A stretch of 64,000 nt of DNA. It comes from Dipylidium caninum. Its lineage: Eukaryota > Platyhelminthes > Cestoda > Cyclophyllidea > Dipylidiidae. The position numbers were made by a program, and so were the translations under genes. Under the pieces are notes generated by a model. It made no database searches. It was not told the origin of the DNA and saw only the letters and a program-made list of their open reading frames with translations. The DNA is taken from positions 186,001 through 250,000 of the forward strand of contig QEYB01000999.1 of NCBI GenBank assembly GCA_017562135.1. The letters run 5' to 3'. Positions 36,260-47,800 of this stretch are shown here, piece by piece. Position 1 is the stretch's first letter; each line of letters starts with the position of its first letter.

Positions 36260-37015
36260 GGTTACTTCAACATCTTACCATCTCTTGAAACTACCATCGT
36301 CGTCGCCTTTAGGTAGTCGAATTTCTCTCACAGCCCCTAACAACGGTTTTGTGTGCCTGTGTGTGAGGGTGCGTGGGTAAAAACGAATCAGGCATGCAGA
36401 CGGCGTGACGGCAGTGCGATGAACGTAGAATGACGAAAAAAAGAAGCATAAAATAAAAAGAACTTGCTCGCACGCAACTACGAGTGTTTGTTTATCCTGT
36501 CAATACGCCTCCCTCTCTCCCTCCAAAGGCACGCATTGTTTTGTTTCCCTTCAACTCTCAAACCGAGGGCGATGGTAGTGACGAGTGGAGGAGGTGTGGA
36601 ACTGGACAAAGTTCACTTTATGGTTTGTTATGTGTCTACTTTCTTATATTTAGTCTTCAGTGAATGCATTCTGCTGGCTGATTGATTCCGCGGGCCGAGT
36701 TACCACGCCGCAGGGGCCTTACGATGAAGTGAAGTCCTCCCAAATGTCGCATTCGTCGAAAAAAGTTGTAGCCGGTGACTCCAACGTCCGACATTCCGGG
36801 TTAAGGGACGCATTCTTTTTTAGTATAGCCTTATCAAACTCGTCCGGCGTGTCATAGGAAGAAAATAGCTGTTTGGATTCCTAAGGAGTCCAGACTCAGA
36901 GAAGACACAACTCTCTGGAAGGGTTGGTGGTCAGCGCTCAAAAGATCAGACGCGGTAACTCCACCGCGAATTGTAGTAGAACAGTGTTATTCTTGTTAAC
37001 AAGACCCTTTACCTT
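36260..37015. other. No gene recognised before the outer right arm
   Basis: Probable 3' flank of the candidate gene to the left. Short frames only. It also holds the junction where similarity to the coiled-coil gene stops at 37021. Confidence 0.3.
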
Positions 37016-37020
37016 TCTAC

Positions 37021-37502
37021 GCAGCAGCAGTGGAAAGGGGGGTGAAAGACGACAGTCCTGTTGCATTACGACATGATTCTACACCAAAACATCAACACGG
37101 TTATTGTCTCAACGTGAGCCAACCTCTTACTAACGCCATAGTCCCACACATCCCCACAAGTCCCGAGTCCGCTCACCGAGGCGACGCAGTCGCTCCTCCA
37201 ACTGAGACTTTTGGAGTGAAAGAAGAAAACACCAAGTGTCCCAAGTACCGGTGTTTGCGCCACGGTTAACAGACTGCGCTTGTCAAATCGCGGTCTAGCG
37301 CCCATAAAATCCCAACTGGTGTGTCTGCGTGACACTGCCATTTGTCAGCCAGTCTCGCCGACCTTCTGTTCCCCCCCCCTCCCCACTCCTCCCCGCACTC
37401 CTCTCCTCACCCACCCACCCATCCACTCGCCAGCTCCAAACAAAACCTCAATTCGCCTGCATCCAACATGGCTTTTGACTAGATTCTAGTGCTTCATACA
37501 AC
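37021..37502 (-). repeat. Outer inverted repeat, right arm
   Basis: Reverse-complement partner of 26097-26575. It therefore carries, in antisense, a copy of the coiled-coil gene's last intron end and the first part of its last exon, cut off after the run of GCAGCAGCAG at 37021. No further exon sequence follows, so this copy is a non-functional fragment. Confidence 0.9.
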
Positions 37503-37998
37503 GACCTTGAAGGACGCATTTTCATGCGAATCACATGGGCGACTGAATACCACGATAGGTGCCCGGGCACTCCAATTGGAGTCTAGATTTCGTTGTATTC
37601 AGAGGGAGACACATATTCGAGACGCACAGGGTGAAGGAGCGGAGGATTTGGAGGGAAGGGTCCAAATTTCTTGGCGAGACTATTGAAGATGCATATCTGA
37701 TTGGGTGATTGATGGGAGAATGGGGCCACCAAACTAAAAGTATCACAATTTTTAAGATGTCTAATGAACGCGCATCCGTGACGGCTCAGATGAATTGGGT
37801 AAACTTCTCTTACTTTTCGTAAAGCTTCTGACTTCTTCACAGAAATTCAGACCTTCTTGAGCCGTTTAATTATCGCATTTCAGTGCGAGTAGATTTACTT
37901 TGGTCTATCAGCTCAACATGGCGCAAAGTGACCCCTGATTCGGGCGCTGTAGGATACCCCAGAGTGAAGCAAGGGACGACATCAGTAATGTAGGACAT

Positions 37999-38739
37999 GT
38001 GCCTCCACTGAGTTTAACAAGAATTAACCACGAAGCTGAATACTCCATCATCAGAGTGATACGAGGGGCGCCGGCTGCAGAAAGCTGTGGTATCGGAGAC
38101 GTCATTTACAAAGCCTACTCGACACCCACATGCCTCGGGGCCATTTGCATGGTCGCAGATGATCGAGAAGACTTTCTTGTGAAGTGGAATGCAACACCAG
38201 ATCGAATGGGTGGAGGCAGTGCAAATATGTGTAACGCGGTCGCGCTGTGTGTGTGTGTGTGTGGCGTGTCACATGCCTGGCCTTTTTTCACCAACCAAAG
38301 TCTCGTGGGTTTCGTGTCCACAGCGACCGACCCAGTCTTGGTTAGTAATTGACAACTCACCTACAAAACGACATGACAGTTCCTGGACTGGCAAAAACCT
38401 TCTGCCAAAACCGTTATTCTTGATTGATAAAAACCCCAATTTTTCAGGCCAATGTCATCACCATTAGTGGGATTACGCTCGGGGGTGCATTAAGACCTAA
38501 TGCATCTCTAATGGGTTTTACCTCAAAAATAATTAATAACAAAAGCTATTTCATGCATGATGCAGTACGTTTGTTTACCTGCACTACAGACTGGTATTTC
38601 AGTGCCTTATTGGGAGGGCTTCCTCTTCCTCGTCGCCTTCTCCATCGTCTGCTTCTTCGTTTTGAACTTCTTTTATTCCAACAGAGTCGCCACCTTTCAG
38701 CGGTCTACATTAAGACGGTCCGCATTACAGCAAGAATAG
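37999..38739 (+). CDS. Candidate single-pass membrane protein (partial)
   Basis: The last exon is clear in outline. After the acceptor CTGCACTACAG, 38590-38739 encodes TGISVPYWEG, a hydrophobic helix FLFLVAFSIVCFFVLNFFY, then a basic tail with FQRSTLRRSALQQE and a stop. An AATAAA at 38848-38853 follows. Upstream, an open frame at 37999-38352 gives EAEYSIIRVIRGAPAAESCG and a stretch with spaced cysteines and an N-glycosylation sequon NAT, which would suit an extracellular part; its donor is not certain. If joined, the product is a type I-like membrane protein with a short basic cytoplasmic tail. I do not recognise the family. Confidence 0.35.
38249..38266 (+). repeat. TG microsatellite
   Basis: About eight GT units within the candidate extracellular exon frame at 37999-38352. 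Its presence makes the right part of that frame unlikely to be coding. Confidence 0.6.
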
Positions 38740-38847
38740 GTTTTCTGGAATTTACCACTTCATCTGTACCTTTAAAAGTTGACATAACTGGGAACGTATA
38801 AAATACGAAGGTTTTCTTAGGGCGACTGTCCATTGTCAATTTTTGCC

Positions 38848-38853
38848 AATAAA
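38848..38853 (+). terminator. Polyadenylation signal after the membrane-helix exon
   Basis: AATAAA lies 109 bases after the stop at 38739 on the same strand, the expected place for the end of that transcript. Confidence 0.45.
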
Positions 38854-38939
38854 TTGTAGGCTGGAAACTATTAAAAGGTCGTTTTTCCATAGCCAACGTT
38901 CAGCTGCGACTGAGCGAGCTACATTGTAACGTGAGCTCG

Positions 38940-41195
38940 ATATTTATATTTTTAAAATGTTAACAATATGCTTCTTCTTAATTGCGTGAAAATTTTCCAA
39001 CGCTGGTAGCCAATCTTTATTATATTTTTTACCGAAACCAAACAAAAATAAAAGGCCATTAACATCCACCTTCCTTGTACGAGTTGCGGTTGAAAACAGA
39101 GCGCAGCTCCACAGGCTTCGAGAAGCATTAGTGAGGCGTTCGGAGAGGGAATCACTGCCGCACAAAAATGCCCGATGTTCGTTCCAAGAAATGTCGATCT
39201 GGCAATGTGAGTACCGTCGAGGAGCCTCGTCTCGAGGAAGACCACCGGCCCCTGTTGACGATCCACATGCACAACGATGCGTGAACTTGGCTTTAAAGTG
39301 GGAATCAGCCACGCACACGCCTGCTGCTGTGCTGAAACATCTGCGTGAGATAAATAAAGGAAAGAGGCTGAACTCATATGCACCGGCCGGACGAAGCGAC
39401 GCAACTGCAGACGGTCGAGCGACGGCAAAAAAAAGCAAGTGCGCGTCTTCGTAGCTTCCTCCGCGATACACCGCTGCCGTCGTTTGTACATCAAATGAGC
39501 ACTTGTAGTAAAAAGAGGATTTTGTATGATAAATGCGAGTGATCAGGCAGATGAATGCGTAGGAAAGCATGCCCATGACAAATCGCCAAGGTGAAATTTC
39601 ATCGAGGAACATTGTGGTTGCCGTATGGTGAAATGCTCAAGGAGTAACCCATTGTTCCTTCCTGAAACCAGGCAGGAAGCCATAGCAGCGGCGGGGTCAT
39701 ACCAATTTTACCACATCCTCCATAGTCAACCGGTATTTCCCCTATTGATTATCGCCTTCTACGTATTTACGAATTATTTTTAGGCGAGAAAACAAATGCT
39801 ATATGCGGAATGGTATTGTCGAAGGCTTGAAATAGTCTCTTAAGCCTAAAGGGGAATATTTTTCAAAAGGCACATATAGCCTGCCTATTTGTTAATAAAA
39901 AGCCGTAGATGCCAATAGCAAGAATTTCGATTACCTATAAGTAAGGTGACAATTGGACTTCTGTATTCTACTTATATTTAACGCTTGTTTCATAGTTTCC
40001 AACCTGATATCACCTATATGGTGGAACTTTTGATGCACTCGTCGTGTGGAATCTGCGCTTAAACATTTCTTGACGATTTACCTAAGCACAAAAGTAGCGC
40101 AAAACTGATAATCCTTTAGATGGGATGGCAAACTAGTTTTCCCTCAACTGTCACTGCGGTAATTACTTGTCAAGACAACAAACCCTACTGGTTGCCTGTT
40201 AGACCACTTTCTTAGGTGAAAGAAGCATGTTTCAGACCCTCATGTCTGTATAAATTAACCTCCAATTCAAGTAGCAAATCCATGGGTTGAAGAGTCACTT
40301 CGTCTTCTGACCTTTACAGGGAGACTTTCAAAGTGAGGACTGGGGTTGTGTTTTTCCATTTGCAGTCAGCGAGCACTTGAGCGGTCTTAACTAATAAAAT
40401 AGGCGGCGGGAAGATAGCTCTCCTCCAGAAGAAACTGTACAGGTCTGTATTTTGTCAAATTATCAACTGAAAATGACGGAACCGGACGGGATGATTAAAC
40501 CGGGCTTGGAACGCACAGATTGAGCACCACTGGACAAGGAGGGGAGGAGGGGGAATTGGCCACTGGAGGTCTAGACAGAAGCTTTCGTCATATGCCTGTA
40601 CACTTCGTTGTGCGGTAGAAACACTGCTTGTTCAAAATCGGGATGAACTTCTGTGTCCGGGATCGAACCGGCGCGACCGGTCTCATCCTGTCAAATGAAG
40701 ATGCGATGAGTCATCGTTATTGAGGGTCCGAGAGGGCTACTTAAATAAGACATATAAGCAGGTGCGCGACGCAGGATCGGAAATCCTCCACCAAAAACGT
40801 GCCAGCTTCTCCTCTGCTGATTTACACTTGTTCAAACCCCCTCCACCGACAAAGATGTCCGAACAAAAATTGCGAGCTACAGGAGACCCCGTAAGAGAAG
40901 CTTCTTGTTGTCATTTATCTCAAGATATAAAATGAAAAAGGCTAGAACTTTCTCAGTTAACGCGTTTCATTCATGCGTCCCTGAAAGAAAATACGATCTG
41001 CCATTCATCCCCTGCTGGCTTCTTCCGCACCCAATCTTGTTATGCGCCGGCCACTTCGACGGTCGGCAGCAAAGCCGCGAGATAGTCGTCTTGTCAGGTG
41101 ATTTCAAGTCCATCAAGGCGGAATAGGCCGATTTAATGATTCATTGCCTGGGAAAACGGTTAGAGCGCATTATCTCGGGGCGAGGTGTGTATACG
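38940..41195. other. No firm gene
   Basis: A minus-strand frame of 222 codons (38944-39612) starts with a hydrophobic stretch (RFVMGMLSYAFICLITRIY) but then becomes irregular. A second minus frame and a plus frame overlap it, so coding status is doubtful. The rest, to 41195, is AT-leaning with short frames. Confidence 0.3.
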
Positions 41196-41201
41196 GAAGA
41201 C

Positions 41202-41519
41202 TTAGAGGACAACTAATTGGGAGTATAGAGTTTTTCCATCTACCTGGGAAATTCGGGTAGCTTCTGTTAGAGGCACCAGCATCGCCGGTTTAGGCGACGG
41301 TTCTTCGCAGCTGCACCGTTGTTCAATTAGCGCTGAGTGTGGGATGTAGACAACATTGCCAAGGGCGGAGGTCCTCTCAATGTATATGACTTCTTGGAAT
41401 GGTGCGGAATTCCTCGACGATGTACTTGTTATAACGGGAGTCTCCTCACGTCCTAACAAGTGTGGAGGGATTGCTTCCATCGACATTTGCTCCACCGAGG
41501 TTGTCAGGGTAGAAGCCAT
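41202..41519 (-). CDS. Candidate C-terminal exon, probably of the Ig membrane protein
   Basis: On the minus strand an acceptor (TCTTTCATTTAG) immediately precedes an open frame of 105 codons ending in TAA. It begins MASTLTTSVEQM and contains tyrosine-bearing segments (EVIYIERTS, GNVVYIPHS), then ends TLYSQLVVL. Such Ser/Thr- and Tyr-rich sequence suits a receptor's cytoplasmic tail. An internal donor-like CAG|GTAGAT could remove the last residues. Its link to the transmembrane exon 4 kb upstream is inferred from strand and order, not proven by phase. Confidence 0.4.
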   Translation of the reverse strand: MASTLTTSVEQMSMEAIPPHLLGREETPVITSTSSRNSAPFQEVIYIERTSALGNVVYIPHSALIEQRCSCEEPSPKPAMLVPLTEATRISQVDGKTLYSQLVVL

Positions 41520-42194
41520 CTAAATGAAAGACATGGACATCAATTGTCTCTAGCCATCGCCACACTGAATTCGAATTTTTCGAACCCTCGTCTCCATTTC
41601 AGTTAAATACCTTATTTACAGCGTTGTCAGGCAACGAGGTAATTACTCCAAAGGTAGAGAGGAGAGTTTGAAGCACTTCTCTATGTCGAAAAGAGGAAAG
41701 GAGGAGGAGGAGGAGGAAGGGGACTTTGACAGGGGTGTCTTATCTAACCCCGGAAACACGCGAGACTGCCTCAATCTCTTCTCCTCTACATGTTCCTCGC
41801 CCCCGCCCCTGCCTCATTCCCATTAATATTAGAGTATTGCGAATCTGTAGGGAATTGTGGGGTGGAGGGCTGAGGAATGGCGGAATGGGGAGATAAGATG
41901 TTTTAGGGAAGGTAAAAATATTTAAATTGCTTGGCAAATTATGAAGACATGAATATGAAATACTATTTATTAGATGTATAGCGGTGCAACTATTTGGAAC
42001 GTGATTTTGTGATAGCGAGGCTATCTGTCTTATACAGAGACAAATATGGACATTAGGAAGTATTCTTTGTATTCTTTGAAATGGTGGCGTGTTACTTTGA
42101 CATAGATGACATACTTGATAGTAATGTTGAGACTTTTATTTAAAGTGGCGGTCACCGCTTCCTTCCCACCCATTTCTCCCTTTGACCCGGCCAG

Positions 42195-42774
42195 ACAGAC
42201 CAGCCTCCCCATATTTACGAAATGCGAGGAATTTGGTTGTATTCCGGTAGGCGGGTTGAGCAGAGGAGAAGAATCAACAAACATTGCTCCCGGCCTGTTC
42301 AATCTAATATCAGACTGGCACGTGGCCAAGGAGTGCCTGACTAGAAGCTACCGTTCAGCACCCGAGGCCCCTATTAGTGGGTTCATCCACCCGGAGAGCT
42401 ATGACCATCTGGTCATGAAGGATAAGAGGGGGGATGGGGCTGAGAGGTGAGACAGAGTTTGTGAGATTCCACGGACATCGAAGTCTGCTAATCGTAAATC
42501 TCAGAGTACCCGGAACAGAAAAGTTCTGACTACTTCATCTTCACATTTAAAGTCAGCAACACTCCGATAGTTGAAATATGAGGCAAGGCAGTTGTTTCCA
42601 TTCCATTTTCCATACTTCGCCTATGCACTTCTCCAAAACCTTCATTCCACACCCCGGGGATATGCGTGGTACAGGCAGTGATATTTGGGGGACAGAAGGA
42701 GTATTTTCTCATCAGAATTCCTCGCCTGTCTTCAACACTGCCATTTCTAGCCCCAGCCGCCCCACCGCTACCAG
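42195..42774 (+). CDS. Plus-strand exons within the minus gene interval
   Basis: Exon 42195-42446 follows a pyrimidine tract and CGGCCAG. It encodes PIFTKCEEFGCIPVGGLSRG and runs to a good donor GAGAG|GTGAGA. Exon 42592-42774 is compatible in phase, encodes GDMRGTGSDIWGTEGVFSHQ and ends CCAG|GTAATG. Both read as normal protein without low complexity. A phase-compatible acceptor at 42836 leads to a further frame ending at 42957. The family is not recognised. The opposite strand is also open across the first exon (42030-42329), so strand assignment there is not beyond doubt. Confidence 0.35.
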
Positions 42775-43485
42775 GTAATGAAAGAGTAGATGGTTGGGTG
42801 GATGGAATTATGATAAGGAATTGTGCCAAGCGCAGCACATGTGGGACCAAAGGAATCGCCCTTTCACTTATGTTTCCCGCCACCACCCTTCCTCAGGGGA
42901 AAGGGTGGGAGAGGAAGTGCATCCCCCCTCCTGCTCCCTTTTCATCTCTTGCTTACTAATACCTACGAGACTAAGAGGGAACGGATTAAAACAGGCCATC
43001 CTACAGCCTCCTTCCTCCGCCGTCATGCCAAGGGAACCCCCCAATGAGGGCGAGAAGGGTCGAGGTGGGTGAAGCAATGGAATGCAAAATAGGCCCTTAG
43101 TTGGTCTAAGAGAAGTGAAGAATATTGTTCTGTCTGGATGATTACATAGAAATGTATGGACATGTTACCAAGTGAGCGAATTTTTGATGGATCACGAAGA
43201 GAAAGGTGCTGAAGGGAAAGTGAATGATAGTCCGGTATTTTATAGTCATAGCATACCAATCGCAGGAGAAGGCGATGTCGACAGATGAAGTGGTTTTATA
43301 GGCCTCCTCAGTCAAGGCGTGACGTCTAGACCTTCGATGCCTCTTCCCTTGTTTCGTTGAAACCCCTCTCAATCACGACAAGCCGGTTAATTTAATTGGA
43401 GCATCCAGCCATTGAGTGAGAAGCTGAGAGAGGCGAGGGTGTGATGTCCTCCTTCACAACCGCTCCCCTCCTTCCGTAATCCAAG

Positions 43486-43659
43486 CTAGAGGAAAAGCTT
43501 TCCGATCTCTGCGCTGGTCATATTGACGAAGAAAAAGATTTCTGGGAGCGAATAGAAGCCTCTACTGGTCTGGCCGTATCAGTTGGAGTAGCGCCGATCT
43601 TTAGGCATTCTTCTACACCTTCACCCAACTCTACTTGGTCTACCTCCCTGATCTTTTGA
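43486..43659 (+). CDS. Plus-strand terminal exon, family unknown
   Basis: After a pyrimidine-rich stretch and TCCAAG, a 58-codon frame reads LEEKLSDLCAGHIDEEKDFW and continues ERIEASTGLAVSVGVAPIF to a Ser/Thr/Pro-rich end and TGA. It lacks an ATG, so it would be an internal-to-terminal exon. It may belong with the exons at 42195-42774, but the phase does not match directly, so at least one more exon would be needed. Confidence 0.35.
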   Translation, partial: LEEKLSDLCAGHIDEEKDFWERIEASTGLAVSVGVAPIFRHSSTPSPNSTWSTSLIF

Positions 43660-43759
43660 TTTATTTGCCAACCGTGATTTTCAGGACACCTGACCAGTCT
43701 CAGCTGCTAGAGGTTCTGTGATTCAATTCACATGAAGTAGAGTATCATCAAAAAATAGG

Positions 43760-43935
43760 TGAGCCGCGTTTGTTTAAATCGTTGTCCCTCAAAGCCGCAC
43801 TCTTTGAGCTTGGATGCTAGAAATTGTACTTGTGGCCCATTTTCGACCGAATTTTCGTCGCGAATGTTCACCTTCTTGACAATCAAGTCCCCAACCCCCG
43901 TCCACGTCATCCTCCAAGCCGACCGGTGTGCTTCC
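43760..43935 (-). other. Possible minus-strand exon
   Basis: The minus strand reads GVGDLIVKKVNIRDENSVEN and continues LASKLKECGFEGQRFKQ without low complexity, between the other candidate tail exons. No convincing acceptor is visible, and the plus strand is also open. Coding is possible but unproven. Confidence 0.2.
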
Positions 43936-44100
43936 ATGTCAGGCAAGAAGTGGGTAAATTACCCGGATTAGGTGAATGGCCACAGCTCCATCCATTCTCA
44001 TATCCCAATTAAATGCAGCTGAGCTTCTTCGTCCCACCTCTCTCTGCCTCTTCTCCCCCTTCCTCACTTCCCTCTGGCAGAGTCAGTGGACTGTGCCGAC

Positions 44101-44711
44101 TTAAGAATCGTCACACCGCCAGTTGCAAAGTCTCCTGGGGATTGAGGACGCATCTACCGAGGCAGTCGGCGGCATTTCTTTCAGCACCCGCACAGTCGCC
44201 AAAATCGATGTCGCCCCGTCATGTGAATCTATCGCGATGCAATGGCAAGCGGTAGAGGGCAGGAAATAAGCCTGCGACATTCTATCCCAAGGTGGCAGGG
44301 AAAATGTAAACAAGGCGGAATGGAAAAAGTGGCGGTGGAGTAGGTAGGCCAGGAGAGCGAGAGGACAGGAGAAGAGGTGACTTACGTCTCTGTGTTGGAG
44401 CCGCAAAACTCGTCTATGTTGACGTTGGATTTTGCGTCTACAAGGGAGGAGGAATAGTTAGTGGATGAATAGGAGGACACTTTCTCTACCAGGCTAGTGC
44501 CCATTTATATGATGAATGTGAGCTTTGGTCAGGCTGGTATCAGACTGAAGATCAGGCGGTTGGATTTCGGAGCTTCCACAGTGCTAATGGTATAGACTTC
44601 CAATATGGAGTTCAAGGTCAATTCAAATCTTGCTGGATGAACTGGTAGCAGCTTGAGTGATATCACCTTTACTCCAAGGACGGGAGATGTTCTACGTCTT
44701 TCCTGGTTCAC
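44101..44711 (-). other. Possible further tail exons of the Ig gene
   Basis: Two minus-strand frames read like protein: 44711-44529 (ARFELTLNSILEVYTISTVE to a stop) and about 44234-44101 (DGATSILATVRVLKEMPP). Donor and acceptor choices are weak. They lie between the juxtamembrane exon and the candidate tail exon. The second loosely recalls a kinase beta-3 strand, but no other kinase motif was found, so I do not call one. Confidence 0.2.
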
Positions 44712-44866
44712 AACTGTCGTAAAGCGGAAGCTGAATATTAGTCATCAGTTTGATTTAGGGGTAAACTCAGCCTCTGATTGGCGGCGAGGCTTTTCATATA
44801 AACAAGGTTCCACACTTCTAAATCAGCCGCCTTGTCGACGAGAAGCCATGTGATTAAGGAGTACAC

Positions 44867-47800
44867 CTTTCCCATCATGTTCTCTGAGATAAACATCGAC
44901 TTAGCGACCAGCACTAGGAGGGACCGCTCGCAGTGGAAATACGGGCTTTGTCTGGTTCGGTGGAATGCGAGCAGGCGGTGATGGAGTTTTCTGGAACGAA
45001 CTTCAATTAATTGAGAGGAGCCATTTCTCATTCATTCATTCAACTGCCACCTCAGCTGAAAATACAAATGATCCCCTCACGGCTAAGTCCCCTTCCAATA
45101 GTCCGCATTCCTAAAGCATAGTCTGTACTTGATTTTGGATTTGACTAAAATGGAGCAATCGCTTGTAGAAAGATTTCGTTTTCATTCGCCTGAAGTGCTA
45201 TTTCTCGACCGAGAGGCCATGGAGCACCCCGGGGTGATGGAGAGACTTAGCCCGCCTCAGGTCTGTGTACTGCACGTGCTTCGCTGCCGAAATCGTGTGA
45301 TTCACTGGGTGCTTATGCGACCTGCGTCATTGTCGGCATGACAGATTTAGTTCAAGGCATAAAGTCAAGAAGATGTAGAAGAATAAAACGGCCGAGATGG
45401 CTATGGCGCTCTTACCGAATGAAAAAGGCGGAGATGAGGACAGCTATGAAGAAGAGGCTGCACATCGTTCCGATGCCTATGAGGGCTGTCGAACTTCCCA
45501 GTCGGTCGGCACAGCCTGCAGATAAGATTGTTTATAATCTTTTCTTGTAGTTTGTAAACGATACAATCAACAAAATGCTATTAACAGCACACAGTTATTC
45601 AAACTGCGTTACACTAATGTGCCACGAGTTGTTCAAATGTTAGTGACAATGACTAACGACTAATTTACAGATTATACACACCGTTTAAGTCTTGTAAACG
45701 AGGTGTTCACCAACCCTGTCAACCCTTTCACCTGGGGGGCCATTCGGTGCGTCGGACGTTAATCACACTACGCTAACTCAACGACATTTGTCACAAACAC
45801 ACACACAGGCATACACACATAAACGCACAGGGCAGGGATGACAACAAGTCGGTTGCAGTGGTTAGTGGTGGGTGGAGTAAAATCTGGCCAGAAAAGGACT
45901 AACTTATAGCTGACGACCGAAAGGGAAAGGAAGAAGAAAGTGGCTAAATACCCTCACAGCGAAGCCAGGTTCTACTAATGCTCCGCAATCTTTCATCGCA
46001 GATCAGGTAGGCCGCTTACCCACATCCCCATCATCTTTTCTCTAACACACCCCCATCCGTGCCCACGCATATAATTAATCACCAAGCCGACTCAACTGGG
46101 CGGTGGCTACGCCATATTGTCACAGGGAAAAAGGTTTAAAAAACGCATAAAAGAAAGATCGGGAAAACGGAAATCAATGGGTCGAAGTAGAGTTTCGTCT
46201 CATTGACAATACTAACGCGCGCACTATGGACATTTTTTGCGCCACATCGCTGGCTGTCATGGTTTATATAGTTTCATCGCCACCCTAATAACCCCCATTA
46301 TCGCCGTCTTCCCGCCGTTTAGCCTAGAAGTGCGAAAAGCGAGTTGTTACCCCCGAGATGGGCTGAAATTCGGGCCAAACACCGGCGATTGACAGTGCTA
46401 CACTCGACTTCGCGGCTCTCACCTTAACTTCTCGCCCCCGCCCTCCCTCCTCTCACACTTTTCTCCTCTCCAATACGCAGCTGCTTGGCTGACTCTGTGG
46501 TCTTGACAAAAATAAACTGGAAAAAATTCGGCGTATCTTGACACTAATACTATATATTTCAACACGACAATGCGGCTGATGGAGAATGCTGACCGTAACG
46601 CCCGCGGATTTCAGAGTTCTCCAACTCGTCTCTCAACCTTCGAGGGTCCCGCGATCGTGGAAAGGCATTTTGTCTACATCAGTGAGGTATAATTATGCTG
46701 GGTGCGCATTCTACCACTGCTCTTGCGAAGAAGGCAGTTTGGACGATGTTTCACCCGCCTTATCCCTTATTCAGGGGGGGGGGGTGGAAGGAGGATCGAA
46801 GGCGTTAGTGAGGGACGGAGACGGATATACCTTCGAGGGGAATTCTCGCATGTCTCAGCGAGTTGAATTGTGTTGATGTACTCATCAGAATTGTGGTAGT
46901 CGTTGGCACTGTCTAGATGGAATGCATAGGGTTCGGGGGCGTCGAGAAGCGGGAGACCTTTACCCACCATTTCCAACAGATGAGAATCGTCTCGTATCGC
47001 AGGGGAAATTGTCACGGTGTCTGTCTGTCTTGGTTTGCAACTAAAGGGCAAGAAGGATGGATTATACATTATGTATTCCGCTGGAACAGTAGACCCATCT
47101 GAAGAGGAGAGAAGGGGGGAAGAGCCGACTGTCCCGGTTTCACATGAACACCCATATTACTCATAATTACAGTCTTAAGTAGAGGATGACAAGGTAGCAC
47201 GAGCAAAAGCGAGGTTGACTGGCTCTGATCTACTAAATACGATGACTAGGCGCGCATAATTGACGGAGGCGGAGGCGGAGGGTGGGAAGTGGGAGTTGAT
47301 GCAATGCCGGGAGATGGCTAATTACGAAGACGTAAATTTCAGGTTACCTCGAGATATCGCTACATTGCTGTTTGCAGGCTGCTCCTGGACATCGTGATTG
47401 GGCTGCGAATAAAAGATGAAAAAGAAAAACACAATTTCCACGTAAATAAAGCACCTTGCTACTAACGCCTGTCAGCATACCACATAAATTGGAAATTTTT
47501 ATTTTCTGTGCCATAAAGTATAAAGTTAGGTGTAAATATGGAAAAGGCATTATGACTTGATGACTTGTCGAGTTGTTTTGCAGTCGCTTAGTTGCGAACA
47601 AGAATGAAGACAACTCACGTTCATCCGCGACTGTTCTTGACCCATTCGAGTCACCATTGTTCTCCTCGACTGAAGCACAAGGAATGCGTTCAATGGAGGG
47701 AAAATGTACGGGAGGAGAAGATGGCAGACCCTTTCCTCCTCATTCAGCACGCAAAAGACGCCTTAGGTTTATTTGTGTGTACAACTACGCGGCCTGCATC

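Noticed and set aside
26255..37341. Identical 91-codon frames at 26255-26530 (plus) and 37066-37341 (minus) as a duplicated gene
   Set aside because: They are identical because they lie in the two arms of the outer inverted repeat, and the left one overlaps the intron and antisense-unrelated frame of a better-supported gene.
40645..40760. Minus-strand tRNA suggested by GGTTCGATCC-like T-loop near 40655-40665
   Set aside because: The bases upstream do not form a D arm or anticodon arm, and the T-stem has a mismatch.
44101..44240. Tyrosine kinase N-lobe suggested by ATVRVLKE
   Set aside because: No glycine loop, HRD, DFG or APE motif was found on the minus strand downstream, and the match is short.
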